This document shows, in pieces, positions 20,113-28,945 of a DNA stretch of 64,000 nucleotides. The notes beneath the pieces are model-generated. The model was not told the origin of the DNA. It ran no database searches and was given only the letters and a program-made list of their open reading frames with translations. Position 1 is the first letter of the stretch. Every line of letters starts with the position of its first letter. A program made the translations under genes and the position numbers. Where the stretch lies: assembly GCF_019091085.1 (NCBI RefSeq), contig NZ_JAGXJY010000017.1, forward strand, positions 62,001 through 126,000. The letters run 5' to 3'. The DNA is from Mesorhizobium sp. GbtcB19 (GTDB lineage: Bacteria; Pseudomonadota; Alphaproteobacteria; Rhizobiales; Rhizobiaceae).

Positions 20113-21510
20113 TCACCCCGGATGCGTCATGTCCTCGGGGCGCACCAGCCGGTCGTAATCGGCTTCGCTGACCAGCCCGGTAGCCAAGGCTTCCTCGCGT
20201 AGCGTCGTGCCGTTCTTGTGCGCGGTCTTGGCGATCTTGGCGGCGTTGTCGTAGCCGATGGTGGGGGCGAGCGCCGTCACCAGCATCAGCGAGCGCTCCA
20301 GCGCGGCCTTGATGTTGTCTTCGCGCGCCTCGATGCCGACCACGCAATTGTCGGTGAAAGACACGGACGCATCCGCCAGCAGCTGCACCGATTGCAGGAA
20401 ATTATAGGCCATCAGCGGGTTGTAGACATTGAGCTCGAAATGGCCCTGGCTGCCGGCGAAGGTCAGCGCGGCATTGTTGCCGAACACCTGGACGCAGACC
20501 TGCGTCAGCGCCTCGCACTGGGTCGGGTTGACCTTGCCAGGCATGATCGAGGAGCCCGGCTCGTTTTCCGGCAGCGACAGCTCGCCAAGGCCCGAACGCG
20601 GGCCGGAGCCGAGCAGGCGGATGTCGTTGGCGATCTTGAACAGCGCCGCGCCGGCCGCGTTGATCGCTCCATGCGAGAACACCATCGAATCGTGTGCTGC
20701 CAGCGCCTCGAACTTGTTCGGCGCGGTGACGAAGGCAATGCCGGTGATCGAAGCGATACGGTCGGCGACCTTCTCCGCGAAGCCGACCGGCGCGTTGAGG
20801 CCTGTGCCGACGGCGGTGCCGCCCTGCGCCAGCTCCTGCAAACCGGGCAGCGTCTGCTCGATGCGCCTGATGGACGAAGCGACCTGCGCGGCATAGCCGG
20901 AAAATTCCTGGCCGAGCGTCAGCGGCGTGGCGTCCTGCGTGTGGGTGCGGCCGATCTTGATGATGTGGTTGAAGGCACGCGCCTTGGCGTCGAGCGCCTT
21001 GTGCAGGTGGTGCAGCGCCGGGATCAGGTGATGCACGACCCGCTCGGCGCAGGCGATATGCATGGCCGTTGGATAGGTGTCGTTCGACGACTGGCTCATA
21101 TTGACGTGGTCGTTCGGGTGCACCGGCTTTTTCGAGCCCATGACGCCGCCGAGCATCTCGATCGCCCGGTTGGAGATCACCTCATTGGCGTTCATGTTGG
21201 ACTGCGTGCCCGAGCCGGTCTGCCACACAACCAGCGGGAAATGCTCGTCGAGCTTGCCGTCGATGACTTCCTGTGCTGCCTCGACGATTGCCTTGCCGAC
21301 GGTGGGATCGAGCCGCTTCATCTCCATGTTGACCTCGGCGGCCGCACGCTTGACGATGCCGAGCGCGCGCACGATCGAAGCCGGCTGCTTCTCCCAGCCG
21401 ATCTTGAAATTGCCCAGCGAACGCTGCGCCTGCGCGCCCCAATAACGGTCGGCCGCCACTTCGATGGGACCGAACGTATCGGTTTCGGTTCTGGTCTTTT
21501 GAGCGCTCAC
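20113..21510 (-). CDS. fumC: Class II fumarate hydratase
   Basis: This 465-residue, iron-independent fumarase interconverts fumarate and malate in the TCA cycle. It has the superfamily signature [15 protein letters not shown], the substrate-binding [14 protein letters not shown] and the [10 protein letters not shown] region. The start is GTG at 21510 with GGAG 7 bases upstream, giving the normal length; an ATG-started extension to 21717 would run through repeat R2 copy 1 and is not credible. It is monocistronic. Confidence 0.96.
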   Translation of the reverse strand: MSAQKTRTETDTFGPIEVAADRYWGAQAQRSLGNFKIGWEKQPASIVRALGIVKRAAAEVNMEMKRLDPTVGKAIVEAAQEVIDGKLDEHFPLVVWQTGSGTQSNMNANEVISNRAIEMLGGVMGSKKPVHPNDHVNMSQSSNDTYPTAMHIACAERVVHHLIPALHHLHKALDAKARAFNHIIKIGRTHTQDATPLTLGQEFSGYAAQVASSIRRIEQTLPGLQELAQGGTAVGTGLNAPVGFAEKVADRIASITGIAFVTAPNKFEALAAHDSMVFSHGAINAAGAALFKIANDIRLLGSGPRSGLGELSLPENEPGSSIMPGKVNPTQCEALTQVCVQVFGNNAALTFAGSQGHFELNVYNPLMAYNFLQSVQLLADASVSFTDNCVVGIEAREDNIKAALERSLMLVTALAPTIGYDNAAKIAKTAHKNGTTLREEALATGLVSEADYDRLVRPEDMTHPG

Positions 21511-21621
21511 TGGAAATCTCCGGTCTGTCGATTGGGCAAGGGCGTATCGCGTTGCACAAAAGGCATCAAGCGGAGATTGCGGGCGGGGAAGATGCAAATC
21601 GGTTGAAGGAACGCGCCTCTT

Positions 21622-21769
21622 CCTTCTCCCCTTGTGGGAGAAGGTGGATCGGCGCGCAGCGCCGAGACGGATGAGGGGTGTTCCAGCGGAGTGAGGCGCT
21701 GGCGTTCCCTGGAACACCCCTCATCCGACCGAGCTTCGCTCGGCCACCTTCTCCCGCAAGGGGAGAAGG
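21622..21769. repeat. Palindromic intergenic repeat, family R2, copy 1
   Basis: This element of about 148 bases is bounded by CCTTCTCCCCTTGTGGGAGA and GCAAGGGGAGAAGG, with GGATGAGGGGTGTTCCAGCG and its complement inside. It ends 10 bases from the SDR stop at 21780. Two further copies lie at 25991-26138 and 52109-52252. Confidence 0.88.
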
Positions 21770-21779
21770 GCGCTTCAGC

Positions 21780-22556
21780 TCACCCAGCCGTATAGCCGCC
21801 ATCCACCGCAAATATGCCGCCGCTGGTCCAGGCTGCTTCCTCACTGGCGAGATGCACGGCCATGCCGGCGACATCCGAGGGGCGGCCGATGCGGCCGAGC
21901 GGATAGCTGCGCTCGACATAGGCCTTGAGTTCGGCCTGCGCTTCGGCCGGCAGGTTGACGATCGATTTGCGCCGCATGGCGGTGTCGATGGTGCCGGGTG
22001 CGATCGCGTTGACGCGGATGCCGCGCGGGCCGAGCTCGAAGGCGAGCGATTTGGTCAGCGAATTCAGTGCGCCTTTGGACAGCGAATAAAGGCTCGACGG
22101 CCGCTTCGGGATCATCTTGCTGGCGAAGTAGGACGAGATGTTGATGACCGAGGCGTTCGCGCCGAGATGCGGCAAGAGCTTTTGGGTCAGGAAGAAGGCC
22201 GCCGTCACGTTGAGCGCGAAGGAATGCTGGAACTGCTCCGCGCTCACCGTCTCGAACGGCACCAGATAGGCGACGCCGGCATTGTTGACGAGGATGTCCA
22301 GCGGCCGGCCGGATTGCCCGACATGGCCGGCCACGGCATCGATGCCGGCACCGGTGGCGAGATCGGCCGATAATGTCTCGACCGCCGCGTTGCCTTTCGC
22401 ATGCTGGGCTATGGTGCTGCGCGCGGTTTCCAGCTTCCCTGCGTCGCGGCCGACGATCAGCAGATCAGCGCCTTCGCGTGCAAAAGCTTCCGCTATCGCC
22501 AGTCCGATGCCGTCCGACCCGCCGGTAACCAGCGCCCGCTTGCCCTGAAGTCGCAT
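21780..22556 (-). CDS. SDR family oxidoreductase
   Basis: This 258-residue classical SDR has the cofactor motif TGGSDGIGLAIA, the NNAG motif, catalytic Ser in NISSYF and YSLSK (Tyr/Lys). I chose the ATG at 22556, 7 bases after GGGAG, over ATGs at 22562 and 22613. The substrate is not predictable. Upstream on the same strand is the BetI-like regulator gene, 86 bases away. Confidence 0.85.
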   Translation of the reverse strand: MRLQGKRALVTGGSDGIGLAIAEAFAREGADLLIVGRDAGKLETARSTIAQHAKGNAAVETLSADLATGAGIDAVAGHVGQSGRPLDILVNNAGVAYLVPFETVSAEQFQHSFALNVTAAFFLTQKLLPHLGANASVINISSYFASKMIPKRPSSLYSLSKGALNSLTKSLAFELGPRGIRVNAIAPGTIDTAMRRKSIVNLPAEAQAELKAYVERSYPLGRIGRPSDVAGMAVHLASEEAAWTSGGIFAVDGGYTAG

Positions 22557-22642
22557 CGCCATGCTCCCTGCAATTGCCGCAGGAATGCAGCGCCGAAGGG
22601 CGCGAGGGGTCAATCCGATGGCCTATCGCCCGGTATGAAACT

Positions 22643-23293
22643 TTATCGGGCCGAGACCAGTTCGGCAGGGGCAGGCTGACGCAGGACGAGCCGCCCCGCG
22701 ACGAAATCCTTGACCTGGCGCACCGCCTGCTCGCGGCTAACACTGCCCGGCTGCAGGCCGAGCCTGAGCCATAGCCCGTCGATCAAAGCGGTGACGCCGA
22801 GCACGATCTCCTCGGCCAGTTCCGGCGAGGCAAGGCCGCGCAGGCCGGACAGAAGATTCGAGCGCATGCGCGCGTGGATGACCCTCTGGATGCGCGCGAG
22901 CTTCTCGTCGCGCGGCACCTCGGCGCAGAGCGACAGCCAGGCATGGCAGAGCGGCGGCAGGAACAAATGCTCCTCGAAATTGCCCTCGATCACCGCGTCC
23001 AGCCGTTCCATCGGCGTCCGGGCCCGTCGAAGTCGCGCGATTACCGCGAAGCACAGCACGGCGTTCGCCTCGCGCATGGCATGCTCGAACAGCTCCTGCT
23101 TGTTGCGGAAATAATGCAGCACGATGCCCTTCGAGGCGCCGGCCTGGGCGGCGACCTTTTCCAGCGTGGCGCCGGCAATGCCTTCGCGCTCCAGGACGGC
23201 GAAGGCCGCCTGCCGCAACTCCTTGCGGCGTATATCGCTGAGACGCGTGAGTTTCACCAGATCGATCCAAGCATTGCGAATCCATGTTGACAT
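22643..23293 (-). CDS. BetI-like TetR family regulator
   Basis: This 216-residue protein has an N-terminal TetR helix-turn-helix (RRKELRQAAFAVLEREGIAGATLEKVAAQAGASKGIVLHYF) interrupted by no gaps. The C-terminal part resembles BetI, including ERLDAVIEGNF and PPLCHAWLSLCAEVPRD. BetI represses choline-to-betaine genes and is relieved by choline. It is divergent from a ChoX-type choline-binding protein gene, which supports the assignment. The start at 23293 has only a weak ribosome site; no better one was seen. Confidence 0.78.
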   Translation of the reverse strand: MSTWIRNAWIDLVKLTRLSDIRRKELRQAAFAVLEREGIAGATLEKVAAQAGASKGIVLHYFRNKQELFEHAMREANAVLCFAVIARLRRARTPMERLDAVIEGNFEEHLFLPPLCHAWLSLCAEVPRDEKLARIQRVIHARMRSNLLSGLRGLASPELAEEIVLGVTALIDGLWLRLGLQPGSVSREQAVRQVKDFVAGRLVLRQPAPAELVSAR

Positions 23294-23312
23294 CTTCGTC
23301 CGCTCAGATCAA

Positions 23313-23349
23313 TTATTAACCGATGGGACAATAAATCGACCAAAAGGTC
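23313..23349. promoter_or_regulatory. Candidate operators between BetI-like gene and choX
   Basis: The 81-base divergent spacer contains two dyads: TTATT-N12-AATAA at 23313-23334 and GACC-AAAA-GGTC at 23338-23349. They lie where a repressor could block both promoters. Binding by the BetI-like protein is inferred. Confidence 0.45.
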
Positions 23350-23374
23350 AATCTTGACAACGAGGAGAACCGCA

Positions 23375-24313
23375 ATGTTGCGCATGCTTGCGAATGGCGT
23401 CTGTGTCGCCGCCTTGATGCTGGCTTCCCAGGCGGCCCGGGCCGCCGAAGCCGAGGGCTGTAAAGTGGTCCGCATGGCCGAGCCCGGCTGGAACGATCTG
23501 GCCTTCACCACGGGCGTGGCCAAGGTGCTGCTCCAGGCGCTCGGCTACGAGCCGCAGAGCGAGGTGCTCGGCATCAATGTCATCTACGAGGGCATGAAGA
23601 ACCGGGATCTCGACCTGTTCCTCGGCTATTGGGACCCGGCGATGGTCACTTACTACGAACCCTACAAGAAGGATGGCTCGATCGAGAATGTGCGCGTCAA
23701 TCTGGTCGGCGCCAAATACACTTTCGCCGTGCCGACCTATGTCTGGGATGCTGGCGTCAAGGACCTGTCCGACCTGCACAAATTCGCCGACAAGTTCGGC
23801 AAGAAGATGTACGGCATCGAGCCCGGCTCCAACCAGCTGATGATGGATGCCATCGCCGATCGGCAATTCGGCCTCGACGGCTGGCAGGTGGTGGAATCGA
23901 GCGAGGCCGGCATGCTTTCGGAGGTCGGCTACGAGATCAAGGAGAAGCAGTTCATCGTCTTCCAGGGCTGGGCGCCGCATCCGATGAACACCATGTACGA
24001 CTTCAAGTACCTGACCGGCGGCGACAAGTTCTTCGGCCCGAATTTCGGCGCCGCCACCGTGACGACGCAGGTGCGCAAGGGATTTCTGCAGGAATGCCCG
24101 AACGTCGCGCAGTTCCTGAAGAACCTTGCCTTCGACATCGACATGGAAAATGTCGGCATGGGTTACCTCATCAATGACGGCATGAAGCCGGAGGACGGCG
24201 CGCTGAAGTCGATCGCCTTGCACAAGGATCGCCTCGACGCCTGGCTCGCCGGCGTCGCCACCTTCGACGGCAAGCCCGGCCTTGCCGCGGTCAAGGAAAA
24301 GCTCGGACTGTGA
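23375..24313 (+). CDS. choX: Choline/betaine ABC transporter substrate-binding protein (ChoX-like)
   Basis: This 312-residue OpuAC-type binding protein has a signal peptide (1-23, ARA-AEAE). Family features are CKVVRMAEPGWNDLAFTT and FLGYWDPAMVTYYEPY, aromatic residues that probably form the cation-pi box for the trimethylammonium group, and GWAPHPMN. The start at 23375 is preceded by GAGGAG. In Sinorhizobium, choX is followed by permease and ATPase genes (choW, choV). Here the next gene is an alpha/beta hydrolase with a 4-base overlap, so the transporter partners must be elsewhere. Confidence 0.82.
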   Translation: MLRMLANGVCVAALMLASQAARAAEAEGCKVVRMAEPGWNDLAFTTGVAKVLLQALGYEPQSEVLGINVIYEGMKNRDLDLFLGYWDPAMVTYYEPYKKDGSIENVRVNLVGAKYTFAVPTYVWDAGVKDLSDLHKFADKFGKKMYGIEPGSNQLMMDAIADRQFGLDGWQVVESSEAGMLSEVGYEIKEKQFIVFQGWAPHPMNTMYDFKYLTGGDKFFGPNFGAATVTTQVRKGFLQECPNVAQFLKNLAFDIDMENVGMGYLINDGMKPEDGALKSIALHKDRLDAWLAGVATFDGKPGLAAVKEKLGL

Positions 24314-25146
24314 GGTCGGCGGCATTGGACTTTCGCCAGCAGGAGATCGAGCAGGCCGCCTGGGCCAGCCACAAGCGGATCGTCGATGTCGGTGGTCTCG
24401 ACCTAGCCTATGTCGAGATAGACGGCTCGGAGCCGCCGCTTGTCCTTGTGCATGGCTTCACCGACACCAGCCGCAGCTTCTCATTGCTGGCGCCGCATCT
24501 CTGCGGCCGCCGGATGATCATGCCGGACTTGCGTGGCCACGGCGGCTCGCCGGCGGGCGAGGGTTGTGGCGTCGCCGATTTCGCTGACGACATTGCCGGG
24601 CTGATCCGGCGTCTGCGGCTCGACAGGCCGGTCGTCGTCGGCCATTCGCTGGGCGGCATGGTGTCGATCATGCTGGCAGCGCGGCATTCTGAATTGATCG
24701 GCGGGCTGGTGATCATGGCCAGCGCGCTGAAGCCTGATTTAGCATGGGATCACCCGCTGATCGACGGTGTTGCCTCGTTGCGCGATCCAATTTCGCCGTC
24801 CGATCCCTTCTATGAGTGGTGGCATGCCTGCGGACCGGGCGTACCGCGCGCTTTTCTCGACGCTCTCGCGAAAGACGCCTCCGCGATCCCAGCGGCGCGT
24901 TGGCGCGCCATTCTCGAAGAAGTCCGCCGCGCCGATCTGACCGACGCGGCGAGCGCCGTGCGGGTACCGGCGCTGATCATCGCGGGTAGCCGCGATCCGC
25001 TTTTCGGCGAAGCGCATCAGCGGGCGCTGACCCAGGCGCTGGCCGGGTCGCGGCTGGTCTGGGCTCAGGATTGCGGCCACAACCCGCATTGGGAGGATAC
25101 GGCCTTTGTCGCCAAGGCAATAGCTGGGGCTTTTCCTGCCGGTTGA
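24310..25146 (+). CDS. Alpha/beta hydrolase coupled to choX
   Basis: This 278-residue alpha/beta hydrolase has an oxyanion motif VHGFTDTS, nucleophile Ser in VVGHSLGGMVS, Asp in AGSRDPLFGE and His in DCGHNPHWE. The start is GTG at 24310, overlapping the choX TGA as GTGA, so translation is coupled. Its place in a choline-uptake unit suggests it releases choline or a related amine from an ester, but that is inference. No signal peptide is visible, so it should act in the cytoplasm. Confidence 0.82.
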   Translation: MRSAALDFRQQEIEQAAWASHKRIVDVGGLDLAYVEIDGSEPPLVLVHGFTDTSRSFSLLAPHLCGRRMIMPDLRGHGGSPAGEGCGVADFADDIAGLIRRLRLDRPVVVGHSLGGMVSIMLAARHSELIGGLVIMASALKPDLAWDHPLIDGVASLRDPISPSDPFYEWWHACGPGVPRAFLDALAKDASAIPAARWRAILEEVRRADLTDAASAVRVPALIIAGSRDPLFGEAHQRALTQALAGSRLVWAQDCGHNPHWEDTAFVAKAIAGAFPAG

Positions 25147-25905
25147 CTATCGCAACAGGGATCGGGCCGTAGGCGTCAGGCGCAAAGTCTCGGCGGGCTT
25201 TGTCGAACCGGCCCAATGGGTTTCACGGACCGCGCGCCATGCCGGCGAAGCGGCGAGGGCGGTCTGAAAACCGGCATGGGAGTCGCCATCATCGAAGCCC
25301 GCGACGGCGATGAAGACATTTTCGCCGGCACGCACAGGCAAACGCGGAAAGGTGTTTTCGCAGTGCTCGCTGATGAAAGCGCCAAGCAGCCGGGCGCCAT
25401 TCGCGGCGAGTTGTGGAACGGCCTCCGCCTGGAAGCGCTCGGCAAAACCGGCCTCGGCGCCCGGTCGCAAATGATGAATCGAAATCTCAACAAAACCGGG
25501 CAATCGGCTGCGATCGCTCATGCTTTGGGCCTCGGCTGTTGTAGGCCGCTTCGATCCTGACAGGTCGAACCCGGCACCCTGCCAGGCCGGCTTCAATAGC
25601 AGCACGTCGTCGGAATCGATCATCGTCGCATTGGCGGCATCGCGATGCGCTGCCCAGACCGGCCCGCCATAGAAGGCGCTGAGTGCGTCCTTCCTTGTCT
25701 CCATGCTCTCGAAGCCGCGCAGCCAGACGAACATGTTTGGGCGGTCGAGGTCGCGGAACTGGCCGATGACGGTCATACCCGTCGCTTCCTGCGTCTCGAC
25801 GAACTCCCGATCGAACAGTGCGATCAGCGTTTCGCGTTGCCCCGGCTTCAGCGTGTATTGCCTCAGTTCGACGACAGGCGAGGCATAGCGAGGGGGTCGG
25901 TTCAC
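25147..25905 (-). CDS. NIPSNAP family protein
   Basis: This 252-residue protein has two dimeric alpha/beta-barrel (NIPSNAP) repeats: VVELRQYTLKPGQRETLIALF near the N-terminus and VEISIHHLRPGAEAGFAERF in the second half. An open frame reaches an ATG at 25971, but that extension would run through two operator-like dyads. I therefore prefer the GTG at 25905. The gene is divergent from a TetR regulator. The activity of the family is unknown; some members are thought to act on small aromatic or lipid ligands. Confidence 0.75.
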   Translation of the reverse strand: MNRPPRYASPVVELRQYTLKPGQRETLIALFDREFVETQEATGMTVIGQFRDLDRPNMFVWLRGFESMETRKDALSAFYGGPVWAAHRDAANATMIDSDDVLLLKPAWQGAGFDLSGSKRPTTAEAQSMSDRSRLPGFVEISIHHLRPGAEAGFAERFQAEAVPQLAANGARLLGAFISEHCENTFPRLPVRAGENVFIAVAGFDDGDSHAGFQTALAASPAWRAVRETHWAGSTKPAETLRLTPTARSLLR

Positions 25906-25917
25906 GGTCGGAATCTC

Positions 25918-25965
25918 AAAACAGGGTGATCGTCCTGTTTTATAAACAGACCGGTTGTCCTGTTT
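25918..25965. promoter_or_regulatory. Two tandem dyad operators (AAACAG-N10-CTGTTT)
   Basis: Two sites of identical geometry occur: AAACAG at 25919-25924 with CTGTTT at 25935-25940, and AAACAG at 25944-25949 with CTGTTT at 25960-25965. The centres are 25 bases apart. They sit just upstream of the preferred NIPSNAP start and on the promoter side of the TetR gene at 26150, its probable source of repressor. Confidence 0.7.
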
Positions 25966-25990
25966 TGTCAATCTGCTATCGTGGTTTTCC

Positions 25991-26138
25991 CCTTCTCCCC
26001 TTGTGGGAGAAGGTGGCTCGGCGCGCAGCGCCGAGACGGATGAGGGGTGTTCCAGCGGAGTGAGACGCTGGTCTTCCCTCGATCACCCCTCATCCGCCTT
26101 CACTTCGTTCAGGCACCTTCTCCCACAAGGGGAGAAGG
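25991..26138. repeat. Palindromic intergenic repeat, family R2, copy 2
   Basis: This is the same element as 21622-21769, with matching ends and central palindrome. It lies between the operator pair and the TetR start at 26150. Its right end contributes GGGGAGAAGGGGAG, which is the only ribosome site visible for that gene. Confidence 0.88.
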
Positions 26139-26149
26139 GGAGATCGCGC

Positions 26150-26812
26150 ATGGCTCGCAAAAAGCGCACCAACGACCCGGAAGGCATGCGCCGGCGCGTG
26201 CTGGACGTGGCCGAAGACTCCTTCCAGGCGCGCGGTTATCACGCCTCGAGCCTCGGCGACCTGATGGCGGCGGCCGGCGTCACCGGAGGCGCGCTGCATC
26301 ACCATTTCCCGACCAAGAAGGCGCTGGCACTCGCGGTCGTCGAGGAGCGGGTGGCTGCTGCGATCCAGGAAACCTGGATCGAGCCGGTGCTGGCAGCATC
26401 CACGGCCCGCGAAGGTGTGCGGGCCGTGTTCGAGGCGGTGGCGGCAGAGCTCGAAGAGCAAGGCTATGTGCGGGGCTGCCCGCTCAACAACCTGGCGCAT
26501 GAACTGTCGCTGGCCGACGACGAGTTTCGCGCGGTGCTGGCCAGGATCTTCGCCGGCTGGCGGCAGGCTATCGCCGATAAGATGCGCGTTGACCAGACGA
26601 ATGGCGGGGAGGGCGGGATCGATCCCGATCGCTTCGCGGCGCTGGCGGTGGCCACCTATTCCGGCGCCATGTCGATGGCCAAGGCGTCGCAGGATGCCGG
26701 GGTGTTGCGGGAGTGCTTGAGCGGACTGGAAAGCGTCCAGCCGTCGTCGGGCGGACCGGCAGCGAGGCGACGCCGCAGGGTGTTGCCACGGCAGACAATT
26801 CAGCCACGTTAG
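26150..26812 (+). CDS. TetR family transcriptional regulator
   Basis: This 220-residue protein has an N-terminal TetR helix-turn-helix: RRRVLDVAEDSFQARGYHA, then LGDLMAAAGVTGGALHHHF. The ligand domain carries RGCPLNNLAHELS, as in LmrA/YxaF-like members. The last 20 residues are Arg/Pro-rich (ARRRRRVLPRQTIQPR) and may be a tail picked up at the junction with repeat R3, which starts 10 bases after the stop. The repeat R2 element upstream supplies the ribosome site. It probably represses the divergent NIPSNAP gene. Confidence 0.85.
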   Translation: MARKKRTNDPEGMRRRVLDVAEDSFQARGYHASSLGDLMAAAGVTGGALHHHFPTKKALALAVVEERVAAAIQETWIEPVLAASTAREGVRAVFEAVAAELEEQGYVRGCPLNNLAHELSLADDEFRAVLARIFAGWRQAIADKMRVDQTNGGEGGIDPDRFAALAVATYSGAMSMAKASQDAGVLRECLSGLESVQPSSGGPAARRRRRVLPRQTIQPR

Positions 26813-26821
26813 CGGGACAGC

Positions 26822-26978
26822 ACCCCCCTCTGGCCTGCCGGCCATCTCCCCCGCAAGGGGGGAGATTAGCAGCTTGGCTGGCGGCGCCTTTTCTGCAGCG
26901 CTGGCGATTGGCGAAAGCCTGCGCGAAATCCGATCTCCCCCCTTGCGGGGGAGATGTCCGGCAGGACAGAGGGGGGTG
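26822..26978. repeat. Palindromic intergenic repeat, family R3
   Basis: The ends are inverted repeats: CACCCCCCTCTG..CCTGCCGGCCATCTCCCCC on the left and GGGGGAGATGTCCGGCAGGACAGAGGGGGGTG on the right. The middle, including GCAGCTTGGCTGG, is less symmetric. It has no coding potential. A remnant of one end lies at 13258-13289. Confidence 0.8.
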
Positions 26979-27019
26979 TGAAGGATCGCCTTCGCTTGAA
27001 AACTTAAGAACGACTGCCA

Positions 27020-27613
27020 CTACTCCTTCAGCGGCTTGATCGTCTCGAATCCCACCTCGCTCTGCGCGCTCGTGCCTTCGTCATAGCGGCGCGCCACCAC
27101 CGCTTGCAGGTCAGGTGAGTAGAGCGCGGTAAAACTGTCGATCACATTGCCTGAATCGCCGGTGATCGTCTCGCTGACCACCAGCACGTTGTATTTGCAG
27201 TCGCCGAGCTTGTAGCTGTCCTTGCCCTTGACCGCGAGCGCCAGCGTCTCGGTGCCCTTCGGCGGCTTCTTCGACGACAGCCGTACGAAATCCGTCTTGC
27301 TCTTGGCGCCTGCCTTCAGCGGGAACAGCTTCTTCAAGTCGCCGAGCGGGATCATCGACAGCCGTCCGGTGTCGCTGTCGCGAAAAACCTCGATCAGCCC
27401 GGCATAGAGATACTGCGTCTGCGGCGAGTCCGACTGGTATGTGTTGGCGACCGCGACCATCCCGCCGGGCGCCGGCCGGAACTCGCTGCTGATGCCGGAC
27501 TTTTCCAGCACGAAGCCGGCTTTCGCGGATTTGGCGTCGACGCAGTCCGCGGCCTGCGCGGCGCCGGCCAAGGCGAGCATGGCGAGCACCATGCCGGTTG
27601 CAACGGTTTTCAT
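27020..27613 (-). CDS. Secreted protein of unknown function
   Basis: This 197-residue protein has a clear signal peptide (1-21, AQA-ADCVD), so it is exported. The mature part holds two cysteines (ADCVDA and GDCKYN) that may form a disulfide, and the patterns NTYQSDSPQTQYLYAGLIEV and FTALYSPDLQAVVARRYDEG. I do not recognise the family. The start at 27613 follows GGGGAGGAAGGC; an ATG at 27634 lacks a site. It is monocistronic and divergent from a metallophosphoesterase gene. Confidence 0.7.
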   Translation of the reverse strand: MKTVATGMVLAMLALAGAAQAADCVDAKSAKAGFVLEKSGISSEFRPAPGGMVAVANTYQSDSPQTQYLYAGLIEVFRDSDTGRLSMIPLGDLKKLFPLKAGAKSKTDFVRLSSKKPPKGTETLALAVKGKDSYKLGDCKYNVLVVSETITGDSGNVIDSFTALYSPDLQAVVARRYDEGTSAQSEVGFETIKPLKE

Positions 27614-27750
27614 GCCTTCCTCCCCTGGCTGCATTCTGCAAGGAATGACAGACCCCTGCCGCGCTGTCGACCCAAGAGCTTTTCATGCCTTGGCATGAAA
27701 TGTCTCCCAGGCGCCGGTCCGGCGCCAAACTGGACGAAGCGGCCCCGAGC

Positions 27751-28899
27751 ATGTTCAATCGTGTGACGATGAATCGCCCTTTGCCAGCAACCGTTTCGCG
27801 CCGCATCTTCATCGCCCGGTTGGGCGGCCTCGCTGCCGCCTGCGCCCTTCCGCGTGTAGCCTTCGGCCAGACCGGCAAGCGCATCCAGCCGGTCGACGCG
27901 ACCTTCCTCTTCATCGCCGATATCCATGCCTGCCGCATGGCGAGCGGCTTGAGCCCGCATTGCGCGCAGGAGGGCAAGACCGACGCCGCCTTGCTGCGCA
28001 ACGTCGCGGCGCTGAACGCCATCGCCGACAGGGAATGGCCGGCCGAGATCAACGGCGTCTCCACTGGCCTGCATTCGGCCGGCACCCGCATCGGCATGCC
28101 GCTCGGGCTCGTCACCGGCGGCGACATCACCGACGATGGCGGCGGCCAGGTCACCGAACCCTCCGAAGGCACGCAGCTCCTGCAGTTCTCGCAGCGCTAC
28201 AGCCAAGGCGTTGGGCCGGACCGCATCCACATTCCGGTCTATGTCGGGCTCGGCAACCACGATCTCGACCAGAACGGCTCGCCGCCGCATGTCGACTGGT
28301 ATCGCCGCGAATTGCGCGATTATGTCGAGGTCAACCACCGCCCCGGCGTGTTCTTCAAGCCGCCGGTGCCGGCGACCGAATATGACGTCGACACCGACTG
28401 CTATTCCTGGGACTGGGGCGGCCTGCATCTTATCCAGGCGCATCGCTTCGCCGGCGATACCGGCCATGGCGCGCCGAGCAGCCTTACCTGGTTGAAGCAG
28501 GATCTTGCCACCTATGCCGGCGACGGCCGTCCGGTGATCCTGTTCCAGCACTACGGCTGGGATACGTTCTCGACCGAGCGCTGGGATCCGGCGAAACGCA
28601 CCTATGACGACGATGGCGCCGGCCGCCCGCATTGGTGGGGCGAGGCTGATCGCCAGGCGCTGCTGGCGGCGATCAAGGGCTATAACGTCATTGCCGTCTT
28701 CCATGGCCACCAGCACGACGTGCCGATGATCTACCAGCGTGACGGGCTCGACCTCATCAAGCCGAAGGCGGCCTATATGGGTGGTTTCGCGCTGGCCAGG
28801 GTCACGGCCGACAACATGGATGTGGTGCTTGGCGAAGCGGCGGGGGACCATGGCGAGATCGTCTTCACCAACGCCTTCGCCAAGCAATTCCAGACATGA
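27751..28899 (+). CDS. Tat-exported metallophosphoesterase
   Basis: This calcineurin-like phosphoesterase has an N-terminal twin-arginine signal (VSRRIFIARLGGLAAACALP). Metal-binding motifs occur in order: FIADIHA, VTGGDIT, GLGNHDLD, ILFQHYG and FHGHQHD. It should fold in the cytoplasm with its metals and act in the periplasm on a phosphoester; the substrate is unknown. The start is uncertain: ATGs at 27751 and 27769 both leave the Tat motif intact, and an ATG at 27700 is also in frame. None has a strong ribosome site. Confidence 0.82.
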   Translation: MFNRVTMNRPLPATVSRRIFIARLGGLAAACALPRVAFGQTGKRIQPVDATFLFIADIHACRMASGLSPHCAQEGKTDAALLRNVAALNAIADREWPAEINGVSTGLHSAGTRIGMPLGLVTGGDITDDGGGQVTEPSEGTQLLQFSQRYSQGVGPDRIHIPVYVGLGNHDLDQNGSPPHVDWYRRELRDYVEVNHRPGVFFKPPVPATEYDVDTDCYSWDWGGLHLIQAHRFAGDTGHGAPSSLTWLKQDLATYAGDGRPVILFQHYGWDTFSTERWDPAKRTYDDDGAGRPHWWGEADRQALLAAIKGYNVIAVFHGHQHDVPMIYQRDGLDLIKPKAAYMGGFALARVTADNMDVVLGEAAGDHGEIVFTNAFAKQFQT

Positions 28900-28900
28900 A

Positions 28901-28919
28901 AGGCCGCTCGCGGCGGCCT
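28901..28919 (+). terminator. Hairpin after the metallophosphoesterase gene
   Basis: A 7-base perfect stem (AGGCCGC and GCGGCCT) with a 5-base loop lies directly after the stop at 28899. The T-rich tail is short (CTCTTAG), so termination strength is doubtful. Confidence 0.4.
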
Positions 28920-28945
28920 CTTAGCCTGTCGTCATGGCTCAGGGA

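Noticed and set aside
21511-21717. Longer N-terminus of FumC starting at 21717
   Set aside because: It would run through repeat R2 copy 1 and has no similarity to fumarase; the GTG at 21510 has a good ribosome site.
25906-25971. Longer N-terminus of the NIPSNAP protein
   Set aside because: It would be encoded by the two operator dyads, an unlikely double use; kept only as an alternative start.
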